Shown: positions 1 to 8,724 of the stretch, one piece after another | Numbering within the stretch: the stretch's first letter is position 1 | Layout: the number at the start of each line of letters is the position of its first letter | From: an uncultured Lachnospiraceae bacterium | GTDB taxonomy: Bacteria; Bacillota; Clostridia; Lachnospirales; Lachnospiraceae | NCBI GenBank assembly: GCA_902773445.1 | Contig: CACYEU010000199.1 | Coordinates: forward strand, 1 to 14,814 | Reading direction: 5' to 3' | Length of the DNA stretch: 14,814 nucleotides | Made by a program: the position numbers and the translations under genes | The notes under the pieces: generated by a model | The model's database searches: none | The model's input: only the letters and a program-made list of their open reading frames with translations | Told to the model about the DNA's origin: nothing

Positions 1-1
1 A

Positions 2-1426
2 AACGGCGCCGGCAAATCCACCCTGATGAGCGTTCTGTTCGGATTGTATCAGGCGGAAGAAGGCGAGATTCACAAGGACGGGAAAAAAGTAGAGATCAAA
101 GACCCGAACGATGCCAACGATCTTGGAATCGGCATGGTGCATCAGCACTTCAAACTGGTCGAATGTTTCTCAGTGCTTGACAATATCATTCTGGGCGTTG
201 AGCCCACAAAAAACGGACTGCTTCAGAAAGATGAAGCGAGAAAGAAAGTCATCGAGCTTTCCGAGAAGTATCATCTGCAGGTCGATCCGGACGCGATGAT
301 CGAGGATATCACAGTCGGTATGCAGCAGAGAACAGAGATCCTGAAGATGCTGTACCGTGACAATGAGATCCTGATCTTCGACGAGCCGACAGCTGTGCTG
401 ACGGTACAGGAGATCGCAGAGCTGATGCAGATCATGAAAGATCTTGCAAAAGAAGGCAAGAGCATTCTGTTTATTTCACACAAGCTGAATGAGATCATGG
501 AAGTCGCCGACCGCTGCACCGTATTGCGTAAAGGCAAATACGTCGGCACCGTTGAGACAAAGGATACCAATCCGGAAAAGCTCTCGGCAATGATGGTCGG
601 CCGCGATGTCAGCTTCAAGGTCGACAAGAAACCGGCTGAGCCGGGCGATGTCGTTCTTGATGTGCAGCATATGTCTGTAGCTGGCGGCCACGGCAAAAAA
701 GATGCTGTCCACGATGTTTCCTTCCAGGTAAGAGAAGGCGAGATCGTCTGCATTGCCGGTATCGACGGCAACGGCCAGACCGAGCTGATCTACGGCCTGA
801 CAGGTCTTGAGCCGCTCAAAGAAGGCAAGATCTTTATGGAAGGCGCAGACATCACCAACGAGACGATCCGTCAGCGTTCACAGCACAGTATCAGTCATAT
901 CCCGGAAGACCGGCATAAACACGGACTGGTCCTGGATTACACGCTTGAAGACAATCTTGTTCTGCAGCGCTATTTCGAACCGGAGTTCACCAGTAAATTC
1001 GGATTCCTGAAGCGCAAAGAGATCCGCGACTATGCCAACAAGCTGATCGAAGAACACGATGTTCGCTCCGGTCAGGGGCCGATCACGATCGCACGCGCGA
1101 TGTCAGGCGGCAATCAGCAAAAGGCGATCATCGGCCGTGAGATCGACCGTGATCCGAAGCTGCTGATTGCAGTACAGCCCACACGCGGCGTTGATATCGG
1201 CGCGATCGAAATGATCCACAGCCAGCTGATCAAACAGCGCGATGCCGGAAAGGCCGTTCTCCTGGTCAGCCTTGAGCTGGATGAGGTTATGGATGTTCCG
1301 GACCGTATCCTGGTAGTCTATGAAGGTGAACTTGTCGGTGAATTTACACCCGATGAAGTAACGATGGAAGAGCTTGGTCTCTACATGACAGGCGCAAAGA
1401 GACAGGAGGTGGGAAGCAATGAATAA
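2..1426 (+). CDS. nupO: Nucleoside-type ABC importer, double ATPase subunit (5' partial)
   Basis: This is the ATP-hydrolysing subunit of a YufO/RbsA-like importer, with two nucleotide-binding domains in one chain. The frame is open from base 2, where the Walker A motif (NGAGKSTL) is already under way, so the start lies outside the window and some tens of residues are missing. Domain 1 continues with a Q-loop (VHQHF), a non-canonical signature TVGMQQR (about 311-331), Walker B LIFDEPTAVLT and the H-loop ISH. Domain 2 has a degenerate Walker A (GIDGNGQTE, 758-784), a good signature SGGNQQK (1103-1123) and a Walker B lacking both acidic residues (LLIAVQPTRG). This asymmetry is typical of the YufO family and separates it from plain sugar ATPases. 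It overlaps the next gene by 8 bp. The substrate is inferred to be purine or other nucleosides; the sequence does not prove it. Confidence 0.9.
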   Translation, partial: NGAGKSTLMSVLFGLYQAEEGEIHKDGKKVEIKDPNDANDLGIGMVHQHFKLVECFSVLDNIILGVEPTKNGLLQKDEARKKVIELSEKYHLQVDPDAMIEDITVGMQQRTEILKMLYRDNEILIFDEPTAVLTVQEIAELMQIMKDLAKEGKSILFISHKLNEIMEVADRCTVLRKGKYVGTVETKDTNPEKLSAMMVGRDVSFKVDKKPAEPGDVVLDVQHMSVAGGHGKKDAVHDVSFQVREGEIVCIAGIDGNGQTELIYGLTGLEPLKEGKIFMEGADITNETIRQRSQHSISHIPEDRHKHGLVLDYTLEDNLVLQRYFEPEFTSKFGFLKRKEIRDYANKLIEEHDVRSGQGPITIARAMSGGNQQKAIIGREIDRDPKLLIAVQPTRGVDIGAIEMIHSQLIKQRDAGKAVLLVSLELDEVMDVPDRILVVYEGELVGEFTPDEVTMEELGLYMTGAKRQEVGSNE

Positions 1427-2519
1427 CGGCAAGAGTAAATTCCTGCAAAGGGAAGGAGTTCAGTCGCTGATCGCCTCTCTGATCTGTATCGTACTGGGCC
1501 TCCTTGTAGGATATATCGTTCTCCTGTGCATCAATGCTCAGGGAGCCGGAAGAGCGATCGTCTCGATCCTGAAAAACTTCCTGTATTTCCCGAAGCCCTC
1601 TGTCGCACTCGAGTATTTCGGAAGTACATTGGCAAAGATGGCACCGCTGCTGATGTGTACGCTCTCGATCCTGTTTGCGTATAAGGTCGGTCTGTTCAAT
1701 ATCGGAGCATCAGGACAGTATACAGTCGGAGCAGGACTTGCCCTGTTCCTGGCGCTGAAGTACCAGATGCCCTGGTATGTATGCCTGCTGGCAGCCCTGA
1801 TCGGAGGCGGCATTCTCGGCGGTATTTCAGGTGCTCTGAAAGCCTACCTGAACGTGAATGAAGTTATTGCAGGTATCATGCTTAACTGGATCTCCCTCTA
1901 TTGCATCAACATGCTGTTGACCAATGTCAAGGAATCCAGTACCACTTATACCCTCGCGCTCAGGACGAACGCTCCGAAAGGTCTCCTTCCTCATTTGGGA
2001 TTGGACAAACTGTTCTCCGACAACAAGTATGTTACGCTTGCCATACCGCTGGCCATCATCATTGCCATCCTGGTGTGGATCGTCATGGAGAAGACGAAGC
2101 TCGGCTATGAGCTGAAGGCAACGGGTCTCAACAAGAACGCTGCGAAGTATGCCGGCATGAAAGAAAAATACAACATGATCCTGACGATGGTTATCGCAGG
2201 ATGTCTGTCAGGACTTGGTGCCGCGTTCCTGTACCTGAGCGGAATCGAGCAATGGTCCTGCGCGCAGACAGCCGTACCGGCGATGGGCTTTAACGGTATT
2301 GCGGCTGCTTTCCTCGGCGGTTTGAATCCGATCGGAAGCATCTTCTCCGCATTCTTTATTCAGCACATCACAAGCGGCGGTTCCTATGTGGACAAGATGG
2401 TATACGCGTCTCAGATCTCAGACCTGATCTCCGCGGTGATCATCTACTTCTGCAGTTTTGTTCTGTTCTTTAAGTACATTATGAAGAAAATAGTTGCGAA
2501 GAAAGGAGGGAATGCATAA
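1419..2519 (+). CDS. nupP: Nucleoside-type ABC importer permease 1 (YufP-like)
   Basis: A 366-residue integral membrane protein of the LivH/RbsC-like permease superfamily, forming one half of the transport channel with the following gene product. A first membrane helix lies at about residues 15-40, followed by many hydrophobic segments. The stretch KVGLFNIGASGQYTVGAG matches the conserved EAA-like region of this family, and the late segment with NGIAAAFLGG is also typical. AGGAGG (1404-1409) sits 9 bases before the ATG. The start overlaps the end of the ATPase gene by 8 bp, and the stop overlaps the next start by one base, so coupled translation is likely. The C-terminus is basic (MKKIVAKKGGNA), as expected for a cytoplasmic tail. 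Confidence 0.9.
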   Translation: MNNGKSKFLQREGVQSLIASLICIVLGLLVGYIVLLCINAQGAGRAIVSILKNFLYFPKPSVALEYFGSTLAKMAPLLMCTLSILFAYKVGLFNIGASGQYTVGAGLALFLALKYQMPWYVCLLAALIGGGILGGISGALKAYLNVNEVIAGIMLNWISLYCINMLLTNVKESSTTYTLALRTNAPKGLLPHLGLDKLFSDNKYVTLAIPLAIIIAILVWIVMEKTKLGYELKATGLNKNAAKYAGMKEKYNMILTMVIAGCLSGLGAAFLYLSGIEQWSCAQTAVPAMGFNGIAAAFLGGLNPIGSIFSAFFIQHITSGGSYVDKMVYASQISDLISAVIIYFCSFVLFFKYIMKKIVAKKGGNA

Positions 2520-3460
2520 TGTCACTATTATTACAGTACACTCTCATTTATGCTTCTGTGCTCCTGCTTGTAGCACTTGGCGGCTGTTTCTCTGAACACA
2601 GTGGTGTGATCAACCTGGGTCTGGAAGGCATCATGGTCATTGGCGCCCTCGGCGGCGCGCTGGTCATGAGAGGCATGCCGAATCTTCCCGGTCCCGCAAT
2701 GCTGATCATGGTCTTTCTGGGTGCCGTGATTGCAGGTATGATCTTCTCTCTGCTCCTCGCGGTTGCAGCAATCAATTTCAACGCCGATCAGACGCTGGTC
2801 GGTACTGCGATGAACCTGTTAGGTACGGCAGCGGCCACCGTTCTTGTCAAAGCGATCAACATGGCGAACGACCCGAACAATGTGTCCTCTGCAATTCAGT
2901 ACATCAAACAGAAAAAGGCCTTTGCGCTGATCAAGATCGGCAAGTTCGAACTGAGCTGGTTCATGGTCATTGCCGTAATTCTGTTGATCGTATCTCACAT
3001 TGTCCTGTACAAAACCAAGTTTGGTCTGCGCCTGATGGCCTGCGGCGAACATCCCCAGGCGGCTGACTCTGTCGGTATCAATGTATACAAGATGCGCTAT
3101 GCCGGCGTTCTGATCTCAGGTTTCCTCGGCGGCCTCGGCGGTATCGTCTATATCACAGCAGGCGTCAGCGAATGGAAATTTGAAAACGGCGTGGCGGGCT
3201 TCGGCTTCCTGGCGCTGGCTGTTATGATCTTCGGACAGTGGAAACCGAAATACATTGCGGGTGCAGCACTTTTGTTCGGTCTGTTCCGCGCGCTGTCCAA
3301 CGTATACACAGGATTCGATTTCCTGGCCAATTTGCATCTGCCCAGCACCGTCTACAATATGCTTCCGTATATTGTTTCACTGGTCGTTCTGGCACTGTTC
3401 TCAAAGAACTCCAGAGCACCGAAGGCAGAAGGTATCCCTTACGACAAAGGCCAGAGATGA
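2519..3460 (+). CDS. nupQ: Nucleoside-type ABC importer permease 2 (YufQ-like)
   Basis: A 313-residue polytopic membrane protein, the shorter second permease of the YufOPQ-type importer. It has the family segment CFSEHSGVINLGLEGIM near residues 23-39, a conserved loop TKFGLRLMACGEHPQAAD, and a hydrophobic stretch GFGFLALAVMIFGQW in the second half. AGGAGG lies at 2504-2509, nine bases before the start, and the gene begins inside the stop codon of permease 1. It is the last gene of its operon in this window and is followed within 20 bases by a strong hairpin terminator. The partner solute-binding lipoprotein is not seen and is probably upstream of the window. Confidence 0.9.
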   Translation: MSLLLQYTLIYASVLLLVALGGCFSEHSGVINLGLEGIMVIGALGGALVMRGMPNLPGPAMLIMVFLGAVIAGMIFSLLLAVAAINFNADQTLVGTAMNLLGTAAATVLVKAINMANDPNNVSSAIQYIKQKKAFALIKIGKFELSWFMVIAVILLIVSHIVLYKTKFGLRLMACGEHPQAADSVGINVYKMRYAGVLISGFLGGLGGIVYITAGVSEWKFENGVAGFGFLALAVMIFGQWKPKYIAGAALLFGLFRALSNVYTGFDFLANLHLPSTVYNMLPYIVSLVVLALFSKNSRAPKAEGIPYDKGQR

Positions 3461-3478
3461 TCTGATGACCACCAACAC

Positions 3479-3511
3479 AAAACGACCGGCAGAAATCCTG
3501 CCGGTCGTTTT
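3479..3511. terminator. Bidirectional intrinsic terminator between converging operons
   Basis: A perfect 14-bp stem, AAAACGACCGGCAG (3479-3492) with CTGCCGGTCGTTTT (3498-3511), encloses a 5-base loop AAATC. The GC-rich core is followed by T-runs on both strands (TTTT on the + side; the A-run at 3479-3482 gives TTTT on the - side). It lies 18 bp after the permease stop and 24 bp after the end of the V-ATPase D gene, so it can end both the + strand transporter transcript and the - strand ATPase transcript. Confidence 0.92.
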
Positions 3512-3535
3512 AATATGTTCTGTTTCCGATAAACG

Positions 3536-4228
3536 TCAGGCGTTGGCACCTGCCTCAGCTGCGCGCTCGATCAGTTTCTCGCCATAGTGGTGTTCCTTCT
3601 CGAGCATCATATCCTTGACCTTCATCAAACGTACCTGTGAGCTTCTCTCCGCCTCGTCCAGCTTCATACTGATGCTGTGGATCATTTCCTCCGTATCCGG
3701 GATCGTGACGTGCTCAAGCGCGTTCACGCGGCGACGCGTCTCTTCGATCTCATCGGCCAGCAGCTGACAGCCTTTTTCGACCTCAGCCAGGCGTAGAAGA
3801 TCCGGAAGAACATCAGCCAGCCTTTTAACTGAATCATCGAGATCCGCCGATGTGAACGCATAACCGTAGCAGTAGATGTCATTCGGGTCTGTCGTCCTGG
3901 TCTGTGTTTCAAAAACCGGGATATCGACACTCATGACATTCCTGGTTGAAGCTTCAAGCCTGATCTCCTGCTTTGGTGCCATCAAAGCAGTATTCAGAAT
4001 CTCGTCAGACATTGACGACCGCGCTAGAACAAAATTCTTGTTGGCCGCGTTGATCGCCGCTTCGACTTCTTCACGAAGCCTGCGGTTCTCTCTGACGAGT
4101 TCAAGGAATTGCCTCATCAGCTCATCACGTTTATCTTTGAGTAATTTATGTCCCCTTCTCGCTGTCACGAGCTTTCTCTTCAGCCTCGTGAGCTCCATGC
4201 GGGTCGGGATCACATACGTTGATGCCAT
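3536..4228 (-). CDS. ntpD: V/A-type ATPase subunit D (central rotor shaft)
   Basis: Subunit D of the V/A-type ATPase, the long antiparallel coiled coil that with F forms the shaft turning inside the A3B3 head. The 230-residue protein opens with the family hallmark IPTRMELTRLKRKLVTARRGHKLLKDKRDEL (residues about 7-37, split here by positions), and has a second long helix near the C-terminus (LMKVKDMMLEKEHHYGEKLIE). Its length is close to that usual for the family. A weak binding site (AAGAGGG) lies about 8 bases before the ATG. It follows subunit B after 15 bp and is the last gene of the operon, ahead of the shared terminator. Confidence 0.95.
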   Translation of the reverse strand: MASTYVIPTRMELTRLKRKLVTARRGHKLLKDKRDELMRQFLELVRENRRLREEVEAAINAANKNFVLARSSMSDEILNTALMAPKQEIRLEASTRNVMSVDIPVFETQTRTTDPNDIYCYGYAFTSADLDDSVKRLADVLPDLLRLAEVEKGCQLLADEIEETRRRVNALEHVTIPDTEEMIHSISMKLDEAERSSQVRLMKVKDMMLEKEHHYGEKLIERAAEAGANA

Positions 4229-4243
4229 GACAAAGCCCTCTTC

Positions 4244-5617
4244 TTATTTCTTCTCATAATACTCATCAAGGTACTCATCTTTAATACGTTTCAGCTCGGA
4301 ACGCGGCAGAATGCGCAGCAGCTCCCAACCAATCTCGAGAGTCTCCTCAATACTGCGGTCGGTCATATAGCCCTGTGATACATATTTGGCTTCAAACTCA
4401 TCAGCGAATTTCGCATAGAGCTTATCCATATCTGTCAGCGCTGCTTCACCGAGGATGACCATGAGCTCTTTTGCGTCTTTGCCGCGGGCATAAGCAGCAA
4501 ACAGCTGGTTCATCGTATTCGCGTGATCGGCTCTGGTCTTGCCTTCGCCGATACCTTTATCTTTAAGACGCGACAGTGACGGAAGAACGTCGATCGGCGG
4601 CTGCAGGCTTCTGCGGTGAAGATCACGGCTCAGAATGATCTGGCCCTCTGTGATATAGCCTGTCAGGTCGGGGATCGGGTGAGTCTTGTCATCTTCAGGC
4701 ATTGACAGGATCGGGATCATTGTAATCGATCCGATCTTTCCGCGCTGACGTCCGGCGCGTTCGTACAGTGACGCAAGGTCTGTGTACATATAGCCCGGAT
4801 AACCGCGGCGTCCCGGGACTTCCTTGCGGGCTGCCGAGACTTCACGCAGCGCGTCTGCGTAGTTTGTTAAGTCTGTCAGAATGACAAGTACGTGCATGTC
4901 GAGATCGAATGCCAGATACTCAGCTGCTGACAGAGCCACACGTGGTGTCGCGATACGCTCAACGGCCGGGTCATTTGCGAGGTTGATGAACATAACGCTT
5001 CGGTCGATGGCGCCTGTCTCACGGAAACTCTCCATGAAGAAGTTCGCCTCGTCGAATGTAATACCCATCGCAGCGAAAACAACCGCGAATTTCTCGTCTT
5101 TACCGCGGACACGCGCCTGACGCGCGATCTGAGCGGCAAGCTGAGCGTGCGGAAGGCCTGATCCTGAGAAGATCGGAAGCTTCTGTCCGCGGACCAGTGT
5201 GTTCAACCCGTCGATCGCGGAGACACCGGTCTGAATGAATTCCTGCGGATAAGCGCGGGCTGCCGGGTTCATCGGAAGTCCCTCGATGTCGAGACGTTTC
5301 TCGGGAAGGATCTCCGGACCGCCGTCGATCGGCTCACCCATACCGTTGAAGATACGCGCAAGCATGTCAGGTGATACGCCAAGTTCCATCGTGCGTCCGA
5401 GGAAACGGACTTTACTCGACTCAAGGTTGATTCCGGTTGCAGCGTCATACAGCTGTACCAGTGCGTTTGAACCGTTGATCTCAAGGACTTTACAGCGGCG
5501 GACTTCGCCGTTGGCAAGTTCGATCTCAGCCATTTCATTGTAAGCGACATCCTCAACGCCCTGAACGAGCATCAGAGGACCCGCGACTTCTTTAATTGTA
5601 CGATATTCTTTAGCCAT
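4244..5617 (-). CDS. ntpB: V/A-type ATPase subunit B (non-catalytic head subunit)
   Basis: Subunit B, which alternates with A in the hexameric head and supplies residues to the nucleotide sites without being catalytic itself. At 457 residues it has the usual family length. Where A has a P-loop, B has SGSGLPHAQLAAQIARQ (residues 151-167), the normal degenerate form. The alpha/beta family signature PSLSRLKDKGIGEGKTR is present near residue 350, and VFAAMGITFDEANFF is typical. The ATG shares one base with the TGA of subunit A (TGATG), and its AGGAGG site lies inside the last codons of A, so B is probably translated by coupling with A, in keeping with their 1:1 ratio. Confidence 0.97.
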   Translation of the reverse strand: MAKEYRTIKEVAGPLMLVQGVEDVAYNEMAEIELANGEVRRCKVLEINGSNALVQLYDAATGINLESSKVRFLGRTMELGVSPDMLARIFNGMGEPIDGGPEILPEKRLDIEGLPMNPAARAYPQEFIQTGVSAIDGLNTLVRGQKLPIFSGSGLPHAQLAAQIARQARVRGKDEKFAVVFAAMGITFDEANFFMESFRETGAIDRSVMFINLANDPAVERIATPRVALSAAEYLAFDLDMHVLVILTDLTNYADALREVSAARKEVPGRRGYPGYMYTDLASLYERAGRQRGKIGSITMIPILSMPEDDKTHPIPDLTGYITEGQIILSRDLHRRSLQPPIDVLPSLSRLKDKGIGEGKTRADHANTMNQLFAAYARGKDAKELMVILGEAALTDMDKLYAKFADEFEAKYVSQGYMTDRSIEETLEIGWELLRILPRSELKRIKDEYLDEYYEKK

Positions 5618-7395
5618 CAGAACTCCTCCTTTTCTTCAATCAACTTCGAAAGTTCCGATTTGAGCTCATCGTCAATTCTCTTTGCTTCCGCCTCAATATC
5701 ATTCTCATGGATGTACTTGAAACGGCCGATCTCTTCACGGACAGGCATGTTGACGATTTTTTCGATCGATACTCCCTCATTCAGTGTATCCAATGCCTTG
5801 TCGTAGAACGAAAGGATCAGACGCATCAAAAGAACCTCTTTCTCGGATGAAGAATAGGTATCGATTTCGTGGAACGCATCCTGGTGCAGATAGTCTTCAC
5901 GGATCGAACGGGCCGCCTCAAGTTTCAGGCGGTCGCCTGCTGACAAGGCATCCATACCGACGAGCTTGACGATCTCATCGAGCTCGGCCTCATCCTGCAG
6001 AAGACTCATCATTCTGCCTCGCAGCATTCCCCAGTCCTCATCGACATTCTGGTTGAACCATTTCACGATATCATCCTGATACAGGGAATAGCTGGTCAGC
6101 CAGTTGATCGCCGGGAAGTGGCGGGCATATGCAAGCGATGAATCCAGACTCCAGAAAACCTTGACGATACGGAGTGTCGCCTGCGTGACCGGTTCGGAAA
6201 TATCTCCGCCGGCCGGTGAAACAGCACCGATAACCGAAAGGGCTCCCTCGCGTCCTTCGGAGCCGAGCGAAATAACACGTCCGGCACGCTCATAGAATGA
6301 TGCAAGACGTGAGCCGAGGTAAGCCGGGTATCCTTCCTCACCGGGCATTTCCTCAAGACGTCCGGACATCTCACGGAGAGCCTCCGCCCAACGGGATGTT
6401 GAGTCAGCCATCAGCGCGACTGAATAACCCATATCACGGAAATACTCGGCAATTGTAATACCTGTGTAGATCGAAGCCTCACGGGCTGCCACAGGCATAT
6501 CGGATGTATTTGCGATCAGGATCGTTCTCTCCATCAGAGACTTTCCTGATTTCGGATCAAGCAGTTCCGGGAACTCGTTCAAAACGTCCGTCATCTCATT
6601 GCCGCGCTCGCCGCATCCGATGTAGACGACGATGTCGGCGTCAGCCCATTTTGCAAGCTGATGCTGAACGACTGTCTTGCCGGAGCCGAACGGTCCGGGG
6701 ATCGCAGCCACACCGCCTTTGGCGATCGGGAACAATGCATCGATGACACGCTGACCGGATTTCAGCGGTACATCGGGATTAAGCTTTTCTTTATACGGAC
6801 GGCCGCGACGGACCGGCCATTTCTGCATCAGAGTTAAGTCATGAACTGTACCGTTATCGTCTGTGACCTGGGCTATCACATCCGTTACGGTATAGTCACC
6901 GCCCTTGATCGATGTCAACTCACCGTTGATGCCGACCGGGACCATGATTTTCTGAACAACGACTTCTGTCTCCTGAACCGTGCCGATGATATCGCCTTCC
7001 ACGACTTTCGTTCCGGCCTCAACTGTCGGTTCGAATGTCCATACAGCATCTCTGTCAAGAGAATCGACTTCAACGCCTCGCGGAAGAAGATTCGTTCCGG
7101 TCGCCTCGAGAATTTTGGCAAGCGGACGCTGAATTCCGTCGTAAATACTCTTGATCAGGCCGGGTCCGAGTTCAACGCTCATCGGACTTCCGATCGATTC
7201 GACCGGCTGTCCGGGCTTCAGACCCGACGTTTCCTCGTAAACCTGTACCGAGGCCTCGTCACCGTGCATCTCAATGATCTCGCCGATCAGACGCTCATCA
7301 CTGACACGCACCACGTCAGACATGTTGGCGTCGCCCATGCCTGTAGCAATAACCAGAGGTCCGGCTACTTTTTTGATTTGTCCTATACTGCTCAT
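5617..7395 (-). CDS. ntpA: V/A-type ATPase catalytic subunit A
   Basis: Catalytic subunit A of the A3B3 head. The 592-residue length fits the family, including the non-homologous bulge region (about residues 110-190) that sets A apart from F-type beta. The P-loop GPFGSGKT is at residues 234-241, the catalytic glutamate lies in GCGERGNE (E263), and the Walker B region is VALMADSTSRWAEALRE (about 326-342). EEGYPAYLGSRLASFYERAGR is also strongly conserved. All catalytic residues I can place are intact. It starts 3 bp after the stop of subunit F and ends overlapping the start of B by one base. Confidence 0.97.
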   Translation of the reverse strand: MSSIGQIKKVAGPLVIATGMGDANMSDVVRVSDERLIGEIIEMHGDEASVQVYEETSGLKPGQPVESIGSPMSVELGPGLIKSIYDGIQRPLAKILEATGTNLLPRGVEVDSLDRDAVWTFEPTVEAGTKVVEGDIIGTVQETEVVVQKIMVPVGINGELTSIKGGDYTVTDVIAQVTDDNGTVHDLTLMQKWPVRRGRPYKEKLNPDVPLKSGQRVIDALFPIAKGGVAAIPGPFGSGKTVVQHQLAKWADADIVVYIGCGERGNEMTDVLNEFPELLDPKSGKSLMERTILIANTSDMPVAAREASIYTGITIAEYFRDMGYSVALMADSTSRWAEALREMSGRLEEMPGEEGYPAYLGSRLASFYERAGRVISLGSEGREGALSVIGAVSPAGGDISEPVTQATLRIVKVFWSLDSSLAYARHFPAINWLTSYSLYQDDIVKWFNQNVDEDWGMLRGRMMSLLQDEAELDEIVKLVGMDALSAGDRLKLEAARSIREDYLHQDAFHEIDTYSSSEKEVLLMRLILSFYDKALDTLNEGVSIEKIVNMPVREEIGRFKYIHENDIEAEAKRIDDELKSELSKLIEEKEEF

Positions 7396-7398
7396 ATG

Positions 7399-7722
7399 CT
7401 ACTTGTCCTCTCCAAATATGATATCAGACCCTACAGCCTGAATGACTGATCTACGCACCTGCTCCATTCCGAGACCCGTATTGCCGGATGTCCCCGGAAT
7501 CAAAATGATCGCCGGAAGTTCGTATTCTCTATAGCGGTCGATCTCATTTCTGATCTGACTGCCGAGTTCCTCCGTCATATAGATAACAGCATATTGACCG
7601 TCGACCATTTCACGAAGCTTTCTGACCGCCTCTGCAGTTTCCTTGACAGGAACCGGCTCCATTCCGAGAGCGGCAAATCCGTAGATGCTGTCTCTGTCTC
7701 CCATAACCGCTATCTTATGCAT
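7399..7722 (-). CDS. ntpG: V/A-type ATPase subunit F
   Basis: Small 107-residue subunit F (called NtpG in Enterococcus), which binds the D shaft. It starts with the usual MHKIAVMGDRDSIYGFAALGMEPV, where the motif GDRDSIYGF marks the family, and the central part (AVIYMTEEL, PAIILIPGTSG) forms the small Rossmann-like fold. Its ATG lies inside the end of subunit C (8-bp overlap), and its TAG is 3 bp before the A start. Both junctions suggest coupled translation. Confidence 0.95.
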   Translation of the reverse strand: MHKIAVMGDRDSIYGFAALGMEPVPVKETAEAVRKLREMVDGQYAVIYMTEELGSQIRNEIDRYREYELPAIILIPGTSGNTGLGMEQVRRSVIQAVGSDIIFGEDK

Positions 7723-8707
7723 ACGTCTCCCTTATCCTTTCTCTGATCGTCTCTGCCGGCAGACCGTTCTTTTTGCCTGACAGGATGATGCGTACTGACT
7801 TTCTCTCGTTCTCGCAGGCCAGTACATAGGCGGCTAACGGATCGATGCCGAACGGATTCCATTTCTGGACCTTCATGCGGGTGATCAGCAGATCATCACA
7901 CCAGCGCTCGAATGCAGACATTGATTTGTCAAATTCCGCTCCGCCGTCACCGTAGGCCGTGCCCGACAGATAGTCGACGAGCTCATCGATTCCGACCAGT
8001 GTCGCTTTGATCAGAGCAGTCTTGTTAAGCGTCTTGCATTCGGCCAGCGCGTTCTCAAGAAACTCCTGATTCTTGCCGGTCTTATAAGCGCGCAGCGCTG
8101 TCTTGATATTGGCTGATACAGCTGTCAGCTCGGCGTACTCTTTCAGCGCCGTGCTGTCAGTCTCATCGGCCGTGGCAACCAGTTCCTCAATAGCTGCCTT
8201 ATCGATCATCGTATCGCAGAGTTGTGCATCTCCGGTGCGCAGGAACACACCAAGGGCTTCCTCTCCGACCTTTGCCATGCGTTCCGGAAGCTTATCGAAT
8301 TCCTTTTTCTGCACAGCTTCTCTGACCATCTCGGCAGGGAAGGCTCCCTGATCCATATAGATATCATCATACTCATGACCGAGTCTGGTCTCCTTGATCG
8401 CCGCTTTCAGATTGTGATAGTCGATCGGGATCAGGAAAATGTCGAGCTTGCGGATATCTTCGTGAAGCACTTCGCGCATCAGATCCCACGCCCTGTCTCT
8501 CTCGCTTTTGATGATATCTTTGACATCACGGCTGACGAGCTGTCCGTCTCTTTCACCGCCGCAGCCCCAGCCTTTTTCAGCGAGCATTGCAAGGCAGGCA
8601 TCATAGTCTTCAGCCTGAACCAGCTGCTCAAGGAACTCCTTGCTCAGCAGATCGTTTTCTTTGATATGGATACGGGTGACCGCATCAATGTATTGTTTAC
8701 CAGACAC
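7715..8707 (-). CDS. ntpC: V/A-type ATPase subunit C (d-type socket), non-ATG start
   Basis: Subunit C (homologous to eukaryotic d), the socket that joins the central shaft to the membrane K ring. It is about 330 residues, as expected, and largely helical, with DIFLIPIDYHNLKAAIKE (the family's conserved YHNLKAAIK element) and a typical C-terminus (NPFGIDPLAAYVLACENERKSVRIIL). There is no ATG start. A GTG at 8705-8707 gives MSGKQYIDAVTRI, which lines up with homologues, with GGGGG 8 bases upstream. An in-frame TTG two codons earlier (8711-8713) has AGGA nine bases upstream and is nearly as good, so the start is uncertain by two codons. It begins 17 bp after subunit E and overlaps F by 8 bp. 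Confidence 0.92.
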   Translation of the reverse strand: MSGKQYIDAVTRIHIKENDLLSKEFLEQLVQAEDYDACLAMLAEKGWGCGGERDGQLVSRDVKDIIKSERDRAWDLMREVLHEDIRKLDIFLIPIDYHNLKAAIKETRLGHEYDDIYMDQGAFPAEMVREAVQKKEFDKLPERMAKVGEEALGVFLRTGDAQLCDTMIDKAAIEELVATADETDSTALKEYAELTAVSANIKTALRAYKTGKNQEFLENALAECKTLNKTALIKATLVGIDELVDYLSGTAYGDGGAEFDKSMSAFERWCDDLLITRMKVQKWNPFGIDPLAAYVLACENERKSVRIILSGKKNGLPAETIRERIRETYA

Positions 8708-8724
8708 TGTCAATTCCCCCGTTC

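Noticed and set aside
6841..7449. A 202-codon + strand frame opposite subunits A and F
   Set aside because: Antisense to catalytic subunit A, with no family resemblance and no promoter seen.
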